Shown in pieces: positions 40,682 to 51,213 of a DNA stretch of 64,000 nt. The notes beneath the pieces are model-generated. The model ran no database searches. It had not been told where the DNA came from and saw nothing but the letters and a program-made list of their open reading frames with translations. The stretch is from Halictus rubicundus (taxonomy: Eukaryota; Arthropoda; Insecta; Hymenoptera; Halictidae): positions 12,691,001 to 12,755,000 of the forward strand of contig NC_135149.1 in the NCBI RefSeq assembly GCF_050948215.1. Reading direction: 5' to 3'. A program made the translations under genes and the position numbers. Numbering within the stretch: position 1 is the stretch's first letter; each line of letters opens with the position of its first letter.

Positions 40682-40896
40682 TACAATGATTTCTCTATAT
40701 ATGTCGTCAAGGCCTGCATGATAAACGTCGCGGAATTATCCCCATTATCGCGAGGTATACCCCGTGAGGGGCCACGCAGCTCGATAGGTCTCGGACGCCG
40801 AGTAGTGCAAACATAACACGGCTCGTGTATGTCTCCTAGACGATACACGACGCTGGCAAGACCCGTTTCGTTGACATACATCGAGAGGTCACTGTA
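40682..40896 (+). mobile_element. Family M MITE (TA-flanked), 40.7 kb copy
   Basis: A 215-bp element from TACAATGATTTCTCTATATA to CGAGAGGTCACTGTA. It is close to full length: AAGGCCTGCATGATAAACG, TTATCCCCATTATCG, GAGGTATACCCCGTGAGGGG, the stem CTCGG-ACG-CCGAG (40,790-40,802), GTGCAAACATAACACGG, TATGTCTCCTAGACGATACA, GCTGGCAAGACCCG and a right inverted end. It is a useful reference copy for the family. Confidence 0.9.
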
Positions 40897-41300
40897 TATA
40901 TATTCAGAAAATTCTGTTCGAAGTCTTCATCGCGAGTCTGACTCGATATTATAGTACATGGGGTAAACCGGTGACTGGGTCTCGCTCTACCCAGAATACC
41001 AGAATCATTTATGCATTCAATTTTATGGCTGTTAAAGTAAATAAATAGCTGCCGGATTTAGGAATAACAGAAAGGTTAATGTGTACCCACGAGAATATAT
41101 TGTAGGAACAGGATTTTTATAGATAGAAAGTATCTGCCCTTTATTTGTAGAAGTGTCGAAAATTACAATAATATCGCGAGAGAAGAACAAATAAACGTAT
41201 CCGTATTCGTGGTCCTTTAAACATAAGCCGTAAATCGTAATCGTAATCGTTAATCCTTTATCGTAAGCCGTGAGTTGTAATCGTTCTAATCGTTAATCGC

Positions 41301-41380
41301 GTTCTCGTGATACTGTCGTTGATCGCGTTTTCGTGGTACTGTCGTTTATCGCGTTTCCGTGGTTCCGACCGTATCGTCGC
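41301..41380 (+). repeat. 26-bp minisatellite, about three units
   Basis: Unit 1 GTTCTCGTGATACTGTCGTT+GATCGC (41,301-41,326), unit 2 with two to three changes (41,327-41,352) and a more diverged third unit of 28 bp. Imperfect CGTAAT hexamers lie just upstream at about 41,234-41,300. Confidence 0.75.
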
Positions 41381-41998
41381 GTTTTTCCAAAAGACGTCCG
41401 GCATTCGACGATCGGGTGCGCGACGATTGTTTATGACGCGAGGGCAACGACCCGGTCAGCTGATGGCCTTCACAGCTGATGCAATCATTCCCACAATATT
41501 TAAAGAATGAATAATGAAAGCTGTCTATTCTAAGCGTCGTCGACGATATATAGTTATAAAAAGGAGGCTCGCCGTTCGAGGGTTTATAATTGTGGAGAGG
41601 TGACCCTAAGAGGTTTCAAGCGCTTCGAGCGTATAATCTAGTTGTCGCAGCAGCGGCAAGCTTGTCCAGGATTTTCTATGGAAGTTTTCAGCCGGTGGTC
41701 GTGTCGACAACCGTTAGCATCGTGTTCGAGGTGTCGCTGGACGTGAACGCCGGGGAAGAGGAACCCGGGACAAGGAAGCGATACGTTCTCGCGATCCAGG
41801 TCGCTCCCCGGGACCACCGTTAATTATTCCACGGCACCGCGGCCAAGGCGGCGATGGGCCTGTTGCCCCCAACGCCGATTTTTCTCCCTTTCTGCGAAAC
41901 AGTCTCTCCCTTCTAGCCCGGTTTGCCGGACGATTGAGAGGTTATCGGAATCACTTAACAACTAGCTCACGACTTGGCGCCTCGCCTCGCCCTCTCGC

Positions 41999-42085
41999 CT
42001 GGCTCTCCTCTCTTTCTCTCTCCCTCCCTCCCTCCCTCTCTCTCTCACTCACTTTATCTATCTTTCTCTCTCTCGTTCTTGCTCG
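41999..42085. repeat. CT-rich pyrimidine tract
   Basis: CTCTCT, CCCT and TTTCTCTCTC units make up an almost pure pyrimidine stretch on the plus strand, with a few interruptions. Confidence 0.75.
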
Positions 42086-42531
42086 TTCTCGCTCGATAAT
42101 TGCCCTTTTCTGGATCGGCACGGTATCGCGGCAGACAATCGCTGGGTCGTTAACGTGAACCGTCACGAGGTGTGTGGCATTCGGTCGCCACGCTAGAGTG
42201 TCAACGTTGTTAAGATTAGTCGGCAGATAGATAACTCAATCTCGCGGCCGACCGATGGGAACTATCGGTTTGGCACGATGCACGGGAATATCGCTGGTTC
42301 GTTTAATCGCACGTCGTATTTTCAACCGGGTTCAGGTAGCCCAGATCTGCTCCAGATTCGATCATTGCTGCCTAACGATCGTGATTTAAGTGTACGCTCA
42401 CACCCCGGGATATCTATGCCACCCCGTGATCCGTTAAACGCGGTTAGGCTTCGGACAAAGTGTTATGCTACCTCGGGACTCGACCATCCGATGGGAGAGT
42501 GTCGGAGATTAAAGTCTCAACCATTTTTCAC

Positions 42532-42720
42532 TACAGTGAATTCTCGGTATATTATGTCAACAACACGGGTCTTGCCGGCGTCGTGTATCGTCCAGGAAAC
42601 ATACACGAGCCGTGTTATACATACACGAGGCCCCTCACGGGGTATACTCCGTGGTAGTGGGGATCAGTCCGCGACGTTTATCGGCCAGGCCTTGGCGACA
42701 AATATAAAGATATCACTGTA
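42532..42720 (-). mobile_element. Family M MITE (TA-flanked), minus-strand copy
   Basis: A 189-bp element from TACAGTGAATTCTCGGTATA to AAGATATCACTGTA, TA-bounded. On the plus strand it shows AACAACACGGGTCTTGCCGG, GTCGTGTATCGTCCAGGAAAC, GCCGTGTTATACATACACG, CCCCTCACGGGGTATACTCCG, GTAGTGGGGAT, GCGACGTTTATCGGCCAGGCC and TTGGCGAC. The stem-loop segment is deleted between GTGTTATACATACACG and GAGGCCCCTC. Confidence 0.9.
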
Positions 42721-45700
42721 CTTGCTGACTTTGCTTCTTGTTTCTTCAATAGAAACTATCTATTAATTTCATTAAACGAAAGATTTACGTTATTAGAATG
42801 TTTAAAGGCCATTACAGTGGCCAGGGACTTGGAAATTTTTGGGACGCGACACAGTGTTAATATCAATATCATTGTTGAGGTGTGAATTACAGTTGCAACA
42901 AAGGTCGCTTGCGATTCTTCGGTATAGGAAACGAAGACGAGCGGCTGGGATTTTTTCGTTTTCTCCGGAGATGCAGCAGAAAGATCGGAAACCATCGAGT
43001 AGATCCGTGGCGAGATTAACGGAAGACCGAGCGTCGTGTAATAAAATCTATTCGACACTTCAATCGACGGTTACCGAAAGCGGATACGTCGATTCGGTGG
43101 ATACCGGGAGACAATGCACTCGCGTGCGCATAGAAACGACTCCACCTACGATCCGCACGCCCACGCGCACGGTGCACGGTGCACCGAGTGTCAGCGGCGG
43201 CACTTTTATCGGCGAGGGGTGACAACCGTTGACACCGCGGCACGATTGCAAAAATTTATCAAAGATTAAGCTAACGGTACAGGGGGGGGGGGGGCGAGAT
43301 CGATTATTCAGCTGGAAACATTGGATTAACAATCTTATGCAAATCGATACCGAAGGTGTTCAATCTTTTGTCTTCACTTCGATGCATTACTAACGATTTC
43401 GTAAATTTCATTTGTCAAGTTTGTTTTGGCAATTGTGCACTACTATTTTATCAAGATAACAGATGTATCATAGTCTAAATTACATACAATTTTCAATTTA
43501 GTCTTACTCTTTAGTTTTACTCTTTGGAGCAATGACATGAAAAATAGGTAGACATTAACAATAGGTGTACCATTTTTGTCAGTCTCTGTAGTAGCATTAC
43601 TTATATCGTAAGCTACCCAGCGAAAAATGTGTAGACAAACACAATGAAACCATCAGAAGAATTGACTAACACTGTTACTCTCCACTTGCAAAAATCGTTG
43701 AATGGAAGAAATTCGTTTTTCAATTGGACCTCCATTTTCTGCAATCGAAGCGCACAAATTTTTGATATTGTATCAAGGTCCACAGTTTCTTTTAGAATTG
43801 TTGTTAGAATTAAGAGAGGTCGAACGCACAGAGAATTCTTTGAAAGTGAGAAGTTTGCAATTTTTGTGGTTGCATCGGAAGACGAAGGGAGTCCTGGAAG
43901 GAAATAGTGGCGAAAGGAAGGAAGATGATACGACATCCGAGTAGGTCCACCGAAATCCTGGCTATTCTCTCCGGAGGAAGCGTATCGGTTACGGAATTCC
44001 GCGACTCGCCATCACCGAGCATCCCCGCGACGAAGTTTGACTGTCAACGGCTGGTTGCGGCCGGAAACCCATGAAGAACGACCGAAAAAAGAGTTAGTGC
44101 TGCCTGTAGAGGCGAGCTCGCTGGCGAAGCGAAGGGTGCTGAGCCAGCGGAGGCAGCGTGCCATAAAAAATCACCCGCAGCTCATAAAGTTACGCTAGAT
44201 TTTATCTGGCGAATGCCGAACGGCTCGCGTCCGCTTCGCAGATTCCGAGCGTATTTCTTCGGCGTTGCGCTCGCATCTACATATGCAGGATGGGCCCGGT
44301 TTATCTGATTCAATGTTAATCAAATCGTGGACACGAGGTAACGAAGCGCCCCGACACTGTGGGCACAGTGTCCAACCGTGGACCACTGTTTAATCGCTGG
44401 TCATTTTACTTGTTTTCAGCGAGAGAATTCGTAAAATATTCGGTTGTTGCATACGAAATGTCCGATTCTTAACGGCGACGATAAACAAACATTATTGTAT
44501 CCAACCATTACATTCAACATATTCCGTCAACGACAGTTTCTTGATCGTGTTACGGTGTAAATTGAATTTTTTGGTCGTTGGCGTATTGGTCTGCGACGCT
44601 CGTTCTCGTTACGTTTCACGGTTTCTTTCCGCGAGACCGATTCCACACAAGTTTCGCGTCAAAATAGGGCCTCGGCAAAAACCGTAGAATGCGTTAACGA
44701 TCGGCCGAGGCCTAGCCGAGTCCCATTTCAAGCGCAGCAGCGAAGGAATCCCTAAAACCGCGGTCAGGTGGGTGACTCAGAGCAAGCGTTCACGGTTCGC
44801 AAAAATTGTCCGAGGAACGCGCAGGTGCGTGGCCGGAAAGCTGCGTAGCTCAGAGCCATCGCGCCGCCAATAAACACAGCGTGGCGAGCGTGGCGCGGGC
44901 TGGTTCGTCGTCGCAATAAAGCGCGCGAGCTTAGTGATAAAAAACCGAACAAGCCCGCGAGAGGGAACGAGCGCAGCGGGATGGTGCAGCAGCAAGCGCG
45001 TCTCGAGATGGGACCCCACGGGCGAGAGAGAGAGAGAGTGCAACAGAGAAAACGAGAGGAAGGGGGCGGGGGTAGGGGCCTGAGCACGACTGCGTAATGA
45101 ATTTCGGAACGAAATTTCCGCCGGGGCCCGTTTTAATGCGGGAATAAAGTAGCGTCCGGGTCGATGGGGTCGCGCGCGGGCCGCGGCCGCACCGTCGTCG
45201 AAGACAATGGGGCCCCGGGTACGCGCAGCAACCGGCCCATATGGGAGGCCGGCAGAAACGGCCGGCGAGAACATTGTCTCGAAAAACCATAAAATAAAGC
45301 AGCGGCCGGTTTCGGCTCGGGCACCCGAGAGTAACCCGCCACGAACGGTCTCGCTCTCGCTCTCGCTCTGCTCCCGATGTCTTCGAGATACAAGCCGCCC
45401 CCCCCCCCGCCCCTCCTCTTCGCACACCGATCGGGTAACGCTTTTGCGGGGAAATCGCCGGTGTGTCGCGCCGCGGTCAATTTACCCTCTATGGCAGGTA
45501 ACCCCACCCCTCCCCCCCTTTCTGCTATCGGGGAACCGTGTACACGAAATGGCTGTTGGTCGTTTCCCTTGTCGACCTCGTGCGCTGCACTTGTACTCCG
45601 CGTACCCGGCGACGGAGGATGCCGTGGACTCCCCGTCAAGTTTAGGAACGGGGTTCCGCACTGTTCTACGACGAACCACGCAAGATTGCTATAACTATCG

Positions 45701-47221
45701 ATGGATATTAAAAAATCTTTTGCCTTGGGTCACACGCTTCCAAAAGTGAAGAGAAAATTATTGGAATTTATTTGTGAAACAAATCGGCAGAAATAATCTA
45801 CTGTCGTTTTAGTGGGCACGTTCTATCGCTTTTATTTCGAGCGCCTATACAAAGTGATGCATTGCATCTATGCTGTCCGCGTCATGGGACCCTCAACTCT
45901 CGCTTGTTTCTTGGACCGTCTTCTTCCAGAGCGATCCTCACTTTTCTCGAGTATCTCGAATAGTAAAGACGTGCCTTCAGAGTTATTCGTTGGTAGTAGA
46001 GTGTGGTTTTGGTTTTGTTGTATGCCTACAATCCCATAAAAATCATCGCTGGTGTGTTGATGCAATCACTAAACTTGTACTGTACATTGCAGAAAGTCGA
46101 TTTTATAAATCTACGTCGCCATCGGGCCCGAAGACACGCAACAAAAGAAGTTGTACCCGTGTCTGGATATCTGCAACTCCCCCGCACGTTTCGCTGTAAA
46201 GAAGTCGCTGTACCACAATATTCCGCGCAGTTGAAGCTCTAAGAATACGAAGTAAGAAGACAATCGCGATTTTTCTGAAGGCCGTCTTCCACATCCGATG
46301 ATCCATGCGTCGTTTCAATAGCCGCGGGAGTGAAGCGGAGACCGTTGTCGGCGCATGAAGCGATCATGGCGGCGCACACGCACGTCGACGAGCGGGTACA
46401 CGCGCGGGTAACGCAGCGCAGCTCGCGGGTACGCTCGGTTGCCGCGCCGCGCCGCGCCACGCCGCGCCACGCCATACAGATATCCATCTCGTGGGCGCTC
46501 GCGCGAACTTGATTTATCGGGTTCTCGCGATAACCCGGCGGAGCCAAGCCGGCGCGGGGGAGAGCTCCGGCAAAAAAGGACCGCGGCGAGTACACGGACC
46601 CGGCGAAAGAAGAACGTTCGGGCTCGGGCGTTCTCTTCCTTTCGAGGCCCGATTCCAGGAATCGACATAAATCCCGCCGGTTTATAATCTCCGGTGGTGG
46701 AAGCCACGGGCGAAGATACGATCGGCGAAACGGCAAGAACGCGGGCTAGGAGAGAACAAGAGGAGCCCGAATGCGAAAGAAACCGCGCGAGAACGCGCGG
46801 CAGGTGCTGGCAGGAGCGGATTTACGCGTTGACCGGCCCGCCGCGCTGATTAGAGTCGCGATTTCGGGTCCGCGAATCTCTCGGCACTCTACAGTCCCAA
46901 GTATTTCCCCCTTGCGAATTCAGCCGTGCACATTTGTCCTATCTTTACTGATATTTGTGCGTAAAGCGTGTACGATACGGGGGAATCGCGTGATGAAATA
47001 TTTTCTGCGTAGGTGGAAGCGCGAAGAAGTCTTCAAGGTGGTCTGTGCTTTTTTAACACCGGAAAGTGGGGGAGGACAGAATTGTACCGTCTACGAGACG
47101 TCGTGAAATTCGCCGAGCTATTTATCACGCTCTTTTATCGTTTCCGAGCTGACTTCGAAATGGGGGAGGTTACACGATTCGATCGGTGCACCGGAAATCT
47201 TCAAATCTTCTGTCTGTTTAG
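42721..47221. other. Unannotated spacer with a GC-rich, CpG-rich core
   Basis: No gene proven. From about 44.6 to 46.8 kb the sequence is strongly GC-rich with many CpG, CCGCGG and GGCCCC motifs, long overlapping frames on both strands (up to 216 codons at 44,777-45,427 minus), GCCGC pentamers and a poly-C run near 45,400. Such a block could be a CpG-island-like promoter or a 5' untranslated exon, but no splice pattern or domain supports a specific gene. A 13-G run lies at 43,282-43,294. Confidence 0.45.
46441..46475. repeat. GCCGC pentamer repeat
   Basis: Seven tandem pentamers of GCCGC type; units 4 and 6 are GCCAC and unit 7 is GCCAT. The same unit in complement lies at 27,206-27,225 and 60,149-60,165. 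Confidence 0.8.
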
Positions 47222-47436
47222 TTAACACTAAACCTACCACGGTCAAAATGATCGGTTTTATATTTTACAATTTTTGAAACTATGAAAATTCATTTATGGA
47301 AAGTAGTGGAATAAATTTCCTTGTTCAAGCATTTATTATATTGAAAATTACGGACAATCTTAATAAATTTAGGGTTGCCATTCTTATAAGGGAATATTTA
47401 CCAGATACTGTTAATGCTTGGTAGGTTTAGTGTTAA
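47222..47436 (+). mobile_element. piggyBac-type MITE, third family (TTAA-flanked)
   Basis: A 215-bp AT-rich element with TTAACACTAAACCTACCA at the left and TTGGTAGGTTTAGTGTTAA at the right, giving a near-perfect inverted repeat of about 17 bp that includes TTAA. Just inside the left end is GGTCAAAATGATCGG, a partly palindromic motif also echoed at 51.13 kb (CCCGTCATTTTGACGGG). There is no coding sequence. TTAA borders place it with piggyBac-type elements. Confidence 0.88.
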
Positions 47437-47687
47437 ACAGGTTTCTTGCACATTGATTTCGACAGCGAAGTCCTCTTTACAATCACCTCTCAAAAGTTGA
47501 TCTACGAATTTTTGTTACGGTTTCATTACACTTTAAATGAAAAGTGTGCCACCGAATAAGTCCATCTTCTGTTATTAAAATTTTCTTTAATTGTTCATTG
47601 CAATCGCGCAATCTTACCTAACACATTGCAAAGAAAGTTTGCTTCACTTAAATTAATGCGTTCATGTAACGAACGGTATGTAATTAT

Positions 47688-47886
47688 TAGACTGCGGATG
47701 TTTATGCAATTTGCAATTTTTTTAGAGGTATTTTAAGAAAGCGGAGTAAAATAAAATTTTATTTTCACTGGTAGCAGCCTTTGTAGATCTGAAATAAATA
47801 AGAATTCCACTAAATTCTGTCGAATGTTGTTTTAGCATTTTTTGAAAATTTTCGGAAACCATAAATGCATAAAGAACCGCAGTCTA
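47688..47886 (+). mobile_element. hAT-type MITE, TAGACTGCGG family, copy 1
   Basis: A 199-bp element with ends TAGACTGCGGATGTTTATGC and, in reverse from the right, TAGACTGCGGTTCTTTATGC. It is flanked by an 8-bp direct repeat, GTAATTAT at 47,680-47,687 and GTAATTAC at 47,887-47,894, with one mismatch. The duplication fits the hAT pattern with T at position 2 and A at position 7. The interior is AT-rich and non-coding. The copy at 54,575-54,948 has the same ends and, after removal of a nested insertion, almost the same length. Confidence 0.9.
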
Positions 47887-47894
47887 GTAATTAC

Positions 47895-50800
47895 CCAGGC
47901 AGTCTAATGAGTAAATTGGTGTTTTTAACGAAACTAGGAACGGGGTTCCGGGGTTCGGGGTTCTATTAGGAATTAACGTAACTCGGTGCCCGCTCGAATC
48001 ACGAATTAAAAGCAGCGAGGCGGAGTAAGATGATGACACGGATGCTCGAAACGTTTAATCGAATTGAAGATGGTTTATTAAACCGCAATCACGGTGCGCC
48101 GATCTTCCCGCTTCGACAAGTGGCACGCGTTTTTATCGCGATCCTTCCGAGGCAGTCGGGCACAAGGGATTTGACGCCTCGGGCCATCGGCCCCATAATT
48201 TCACGTTACTCCCGCATTAGCTTGAATCATCTGCTTTGAGCTGTTCACCTGCGTAACGCGTTCCCTAGCATGATAAATCCTTAACCGTATTCCGGTGATA
48301 AGATCTGATATCGATTCCGACGTGTTATTACGCTAATTGCCGTGCACCGTACGACACTGCTTTTCGAGGTATTTGTTTAGAAAGTTCGACGGCAGCATAG
48401 CGTTCGCTGTAGCTGCGAGCAAGTTGGACTTCTCGAAGAATTATGAGTAGCAATTTGTGCTCGTAAGTTTCAGAATATGGTACTTTTTCCTAAAAACAAA
48501 TTGTGGGCCACCGTTCGCAAGGATTCGTACAATATTTCTCATAACAGGGTTCTTGAAAATTGTGTTGTGGATTTTTATGTAAATCCCAATTTCGTGATGG
48601 CATGTATTTTATATTCATACCGGAATAAGAGAAAAATTCAATCAAAATGCTAAACAAAATTAATTCTTAAAGACAGACGAAGAATTGTGTTATTCACACA
48701 GGACCGACAGTTTGTTACATAAAACGAAGAGACAGAGTTGATGGCAGAACATCTCCATTGAAAGTTGATGGGAGGACGCAAGAAGGATAGCATTACCAGT
48801 CAAGGAGGAAGTATAGCCGAGTAAAAAAAGTGGTTCATTATTTTTGACGGGCTCTGTATCGAGTCTACGATATTCCCAGCACCGCTGGATCCTCGTAGTA
48901 CAAAGTGGGGGATGCGCGGGTGCTGAATATTACTTTCGAATCGACGGATAACTATCTGAAAATGGATCGATGTTCTTTGAAACTCGATCCGGAGAGTGGA
49001 GGAGAGAGACCCACCCTCGCCAAACGGAGCGCCGGAACTGAGCAGTGAATCCTTCCACATATAATCCGGCCTGCTCTCTCACGAAGGATCAGCGGCCGAG
49101 GAAATCTTCCCACAAAAAGTAACAGGTAGGTATCCTGTTTCCATTGAGCGACAGGTACAGTCCTTCGACCGTGTTTCGGCCGTCAATGCCCGTCTCGAGG
49201 AGAGGCCCCGGTGAAAGGGACTGGGCGCGGAAGGAAAGGATGGCTCCCTGAAAATAGATTAATATATGCAAAAGTCCCATGAGCGATTTTTCCCACCGGA
49301 ACAAGTGAACCCGACGCCCCTCCGAAATCCCTGTGTCCTCGTCTTCTATCTGTCCGCAGCTTCCCTACCGATCGGCTCTCATCGATCCCTGGGAGATTCG
49401 AGACGGAACAGTTTCCCAGGATCCAGAGAGATATCCGACGGTCCACGACGAAATCGTATTTCTCGTCGAGTCGGTCTCCGCCTTTCATGTCGCATTTGCA
49501 TCCCCGCGGTTCCGATTCAAAGAAAATTTCGTCGCTTGCGTCATCGCTGGCTAGACCCGATCACGAGCGCCGCGCTCAAGAATGAAAGCTGCACTTTCTT
49601 TCCGGATTCTCCGACGATTGCTTTCTGCACACCGGCGCATACTCGACTTCGGGGAATTGTGGAACAACGACATGCAACGGAGACCGACGAGACCGTAGCG
49701 CATCCGAGGCATTTTTTTCCCTCGATTTTGTCTCTGTTGTTCCGGAAAGAGAGAGTTTCATAGTTGTGAAGCACCGAGATTTTTCAACAGGCAATTTCAT
49801 CCGTTGCTGGTTGTACGATCGCGTCCCGAGTAACCGGGATTTAATCGTTCTTATGGAAGCTGATATTTAAGAAAAACTTTATGGAACTCTTTTTGAATAC
49901 AGTCGTTAAATAGTGACTGTTAATCCTCAACCACTCGCGCGGCAACCTTGAGACTGTTCCATTTTTGTTTTGATTTTTCCGAACCAATACGCCAGCTGAT
50001 AACTAAATTTACTGCAATAAGTCCAGCTGGTAACTAAAAAATCTTGTTCATTTTTCAATTCTGTATTCTGTGAAGGGATTAAAATGACTAATATCTAATA
50101 GACCGCCAGTAATTAAAATTTTCAAAAATCTCCATAGAGGTAAAACCCCCATAGAGATAAGTAATTGTCATTTGATAACTTACGTACATGAATTCGTAAA
50201 AACAGAGAGCCAGGAATAACATATAAAAATCATTTCAGAAATTAATACTGCTTTGCCCGTTCTCACAAAAAGCATAGGTCCCCGATCGAAAACGAGTACG
50301 TGAGTGAACGTAAGTGAACGTTTCAACGTTGAAACAGACAACGATCGTCGGGAGAATAGCCGACACCGTGTATATAAGTGCTAAATATTTGCAGCTCGAA
50401 GCGGCAGGAGAAACTCTCGATCGTCAGAATTTGTTCTTGATCTTGGGCCAGGCGTCGTTAGCGTCGAAAGTTCACGGGCCCGGATAGTCTCTCGGTTGAT
50501 CCTGCGCTGCCACAGAGCTAGGAGCGATCCTCGAGCCGAGAACGAGGGCGAAAGAGGACAAGGATCGGCCGATGGAAGGAAAAGCAAGCGGGGAGAAAGA
50601 GAAAGAGAGAGGGAATCGCTTTCTCGTAACCCCGTGAGAACTAGAGACAGCGCTGGCATGATCTGTTGTTGCCATTGCCGCTGTTCTGTCGTGTCGCGGG
50701 CCCTGTCGGCCGGTTTTCTACAGCTTCGGGACTCGGCTCAATCCAATTTACCAATCTATCTATTCTGACATACTTTAATACCCATTTCTATTGTCCCCTG

Positions 50801-50930
50801 GCGATCTCGATCATATTTACACATTATTCGGAAAGTCACAGAAAACACATGTTCGCTCTTTGGTAATACACCTTTATTTCTTCGGCGATGAGAAAATCTT
50901 AATTCGAGAAAACCAATTTTAAGTACAGTT
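47895..50930. other. Unannotated spacer, 3 kb
   Basis: No gene recognised. Mixed composition, with AT-rich sequence at 48.45-48.7 and 49.85-50.3 kb. A 165-codon plus-strand frame at 49,266-49,763 has no recognisable domain. Confidence 0.5.
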
Positions 50931-51213
50931 TAACACTGGGCTTACGGAGCACTGAAAGCGTCCATTTTGCATTACTGTATACAAATGACGAGAACGTGCT
51001 ACCCACATTTTTAGCAATATTTTAAAAATAATATAAATATATTTTTTTCAAAGAAATAAATTTGCTGAATAATTTTTCACGCGTGCATCCTTAGAATATT
51101 AATAATTTTAAATTAAAAATATTTCGGGACCCGTCATTTTGACGGGTGTGACATTTCTGTGTCACATTCAGTTTTTATTCTGGACTTATTTATCTAATGC
51201 TAGGTTGATTGTG
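50931..51213 (+). mobile_element. Possible degenerate TTAA-type element
   Basis: It begins GTTTAACACTGGGCTTACGG, similar in style to the TTAACACTAAACC end at 47.2 kb. It contains a perfect hairpin CCCGTCA-TTT-TGACGGG near 51,126 and a second one of TGTGAC/GTCACA type just after. The interior is AT-rich. No clear right-hand inverted end with TTAA is present; AATGCTAGGTT near 51,200 is only suggestive. The call is tentative. Confidence 0.35.

Larger units (their letters stand above)
40897..42531. other. Unannotated spacer with minisatellite
   Basis: No gene recognised. It contains a short minisatellite at 41,301-41,380 preceded by GTAATC-type hexamers, and a CT-rich tract at about 42.0-42.1 kb. 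Confidence 0.5.

Noticed and set aside
44777..45749. Several overlapping frames of 105-216 codons in the GC-rich block
   Set aside because: They overlap on both strands in different frames, are rich in Arg, Pro, Ser and Gly as expected for GC-rich DNA with few stops, and show no domain.
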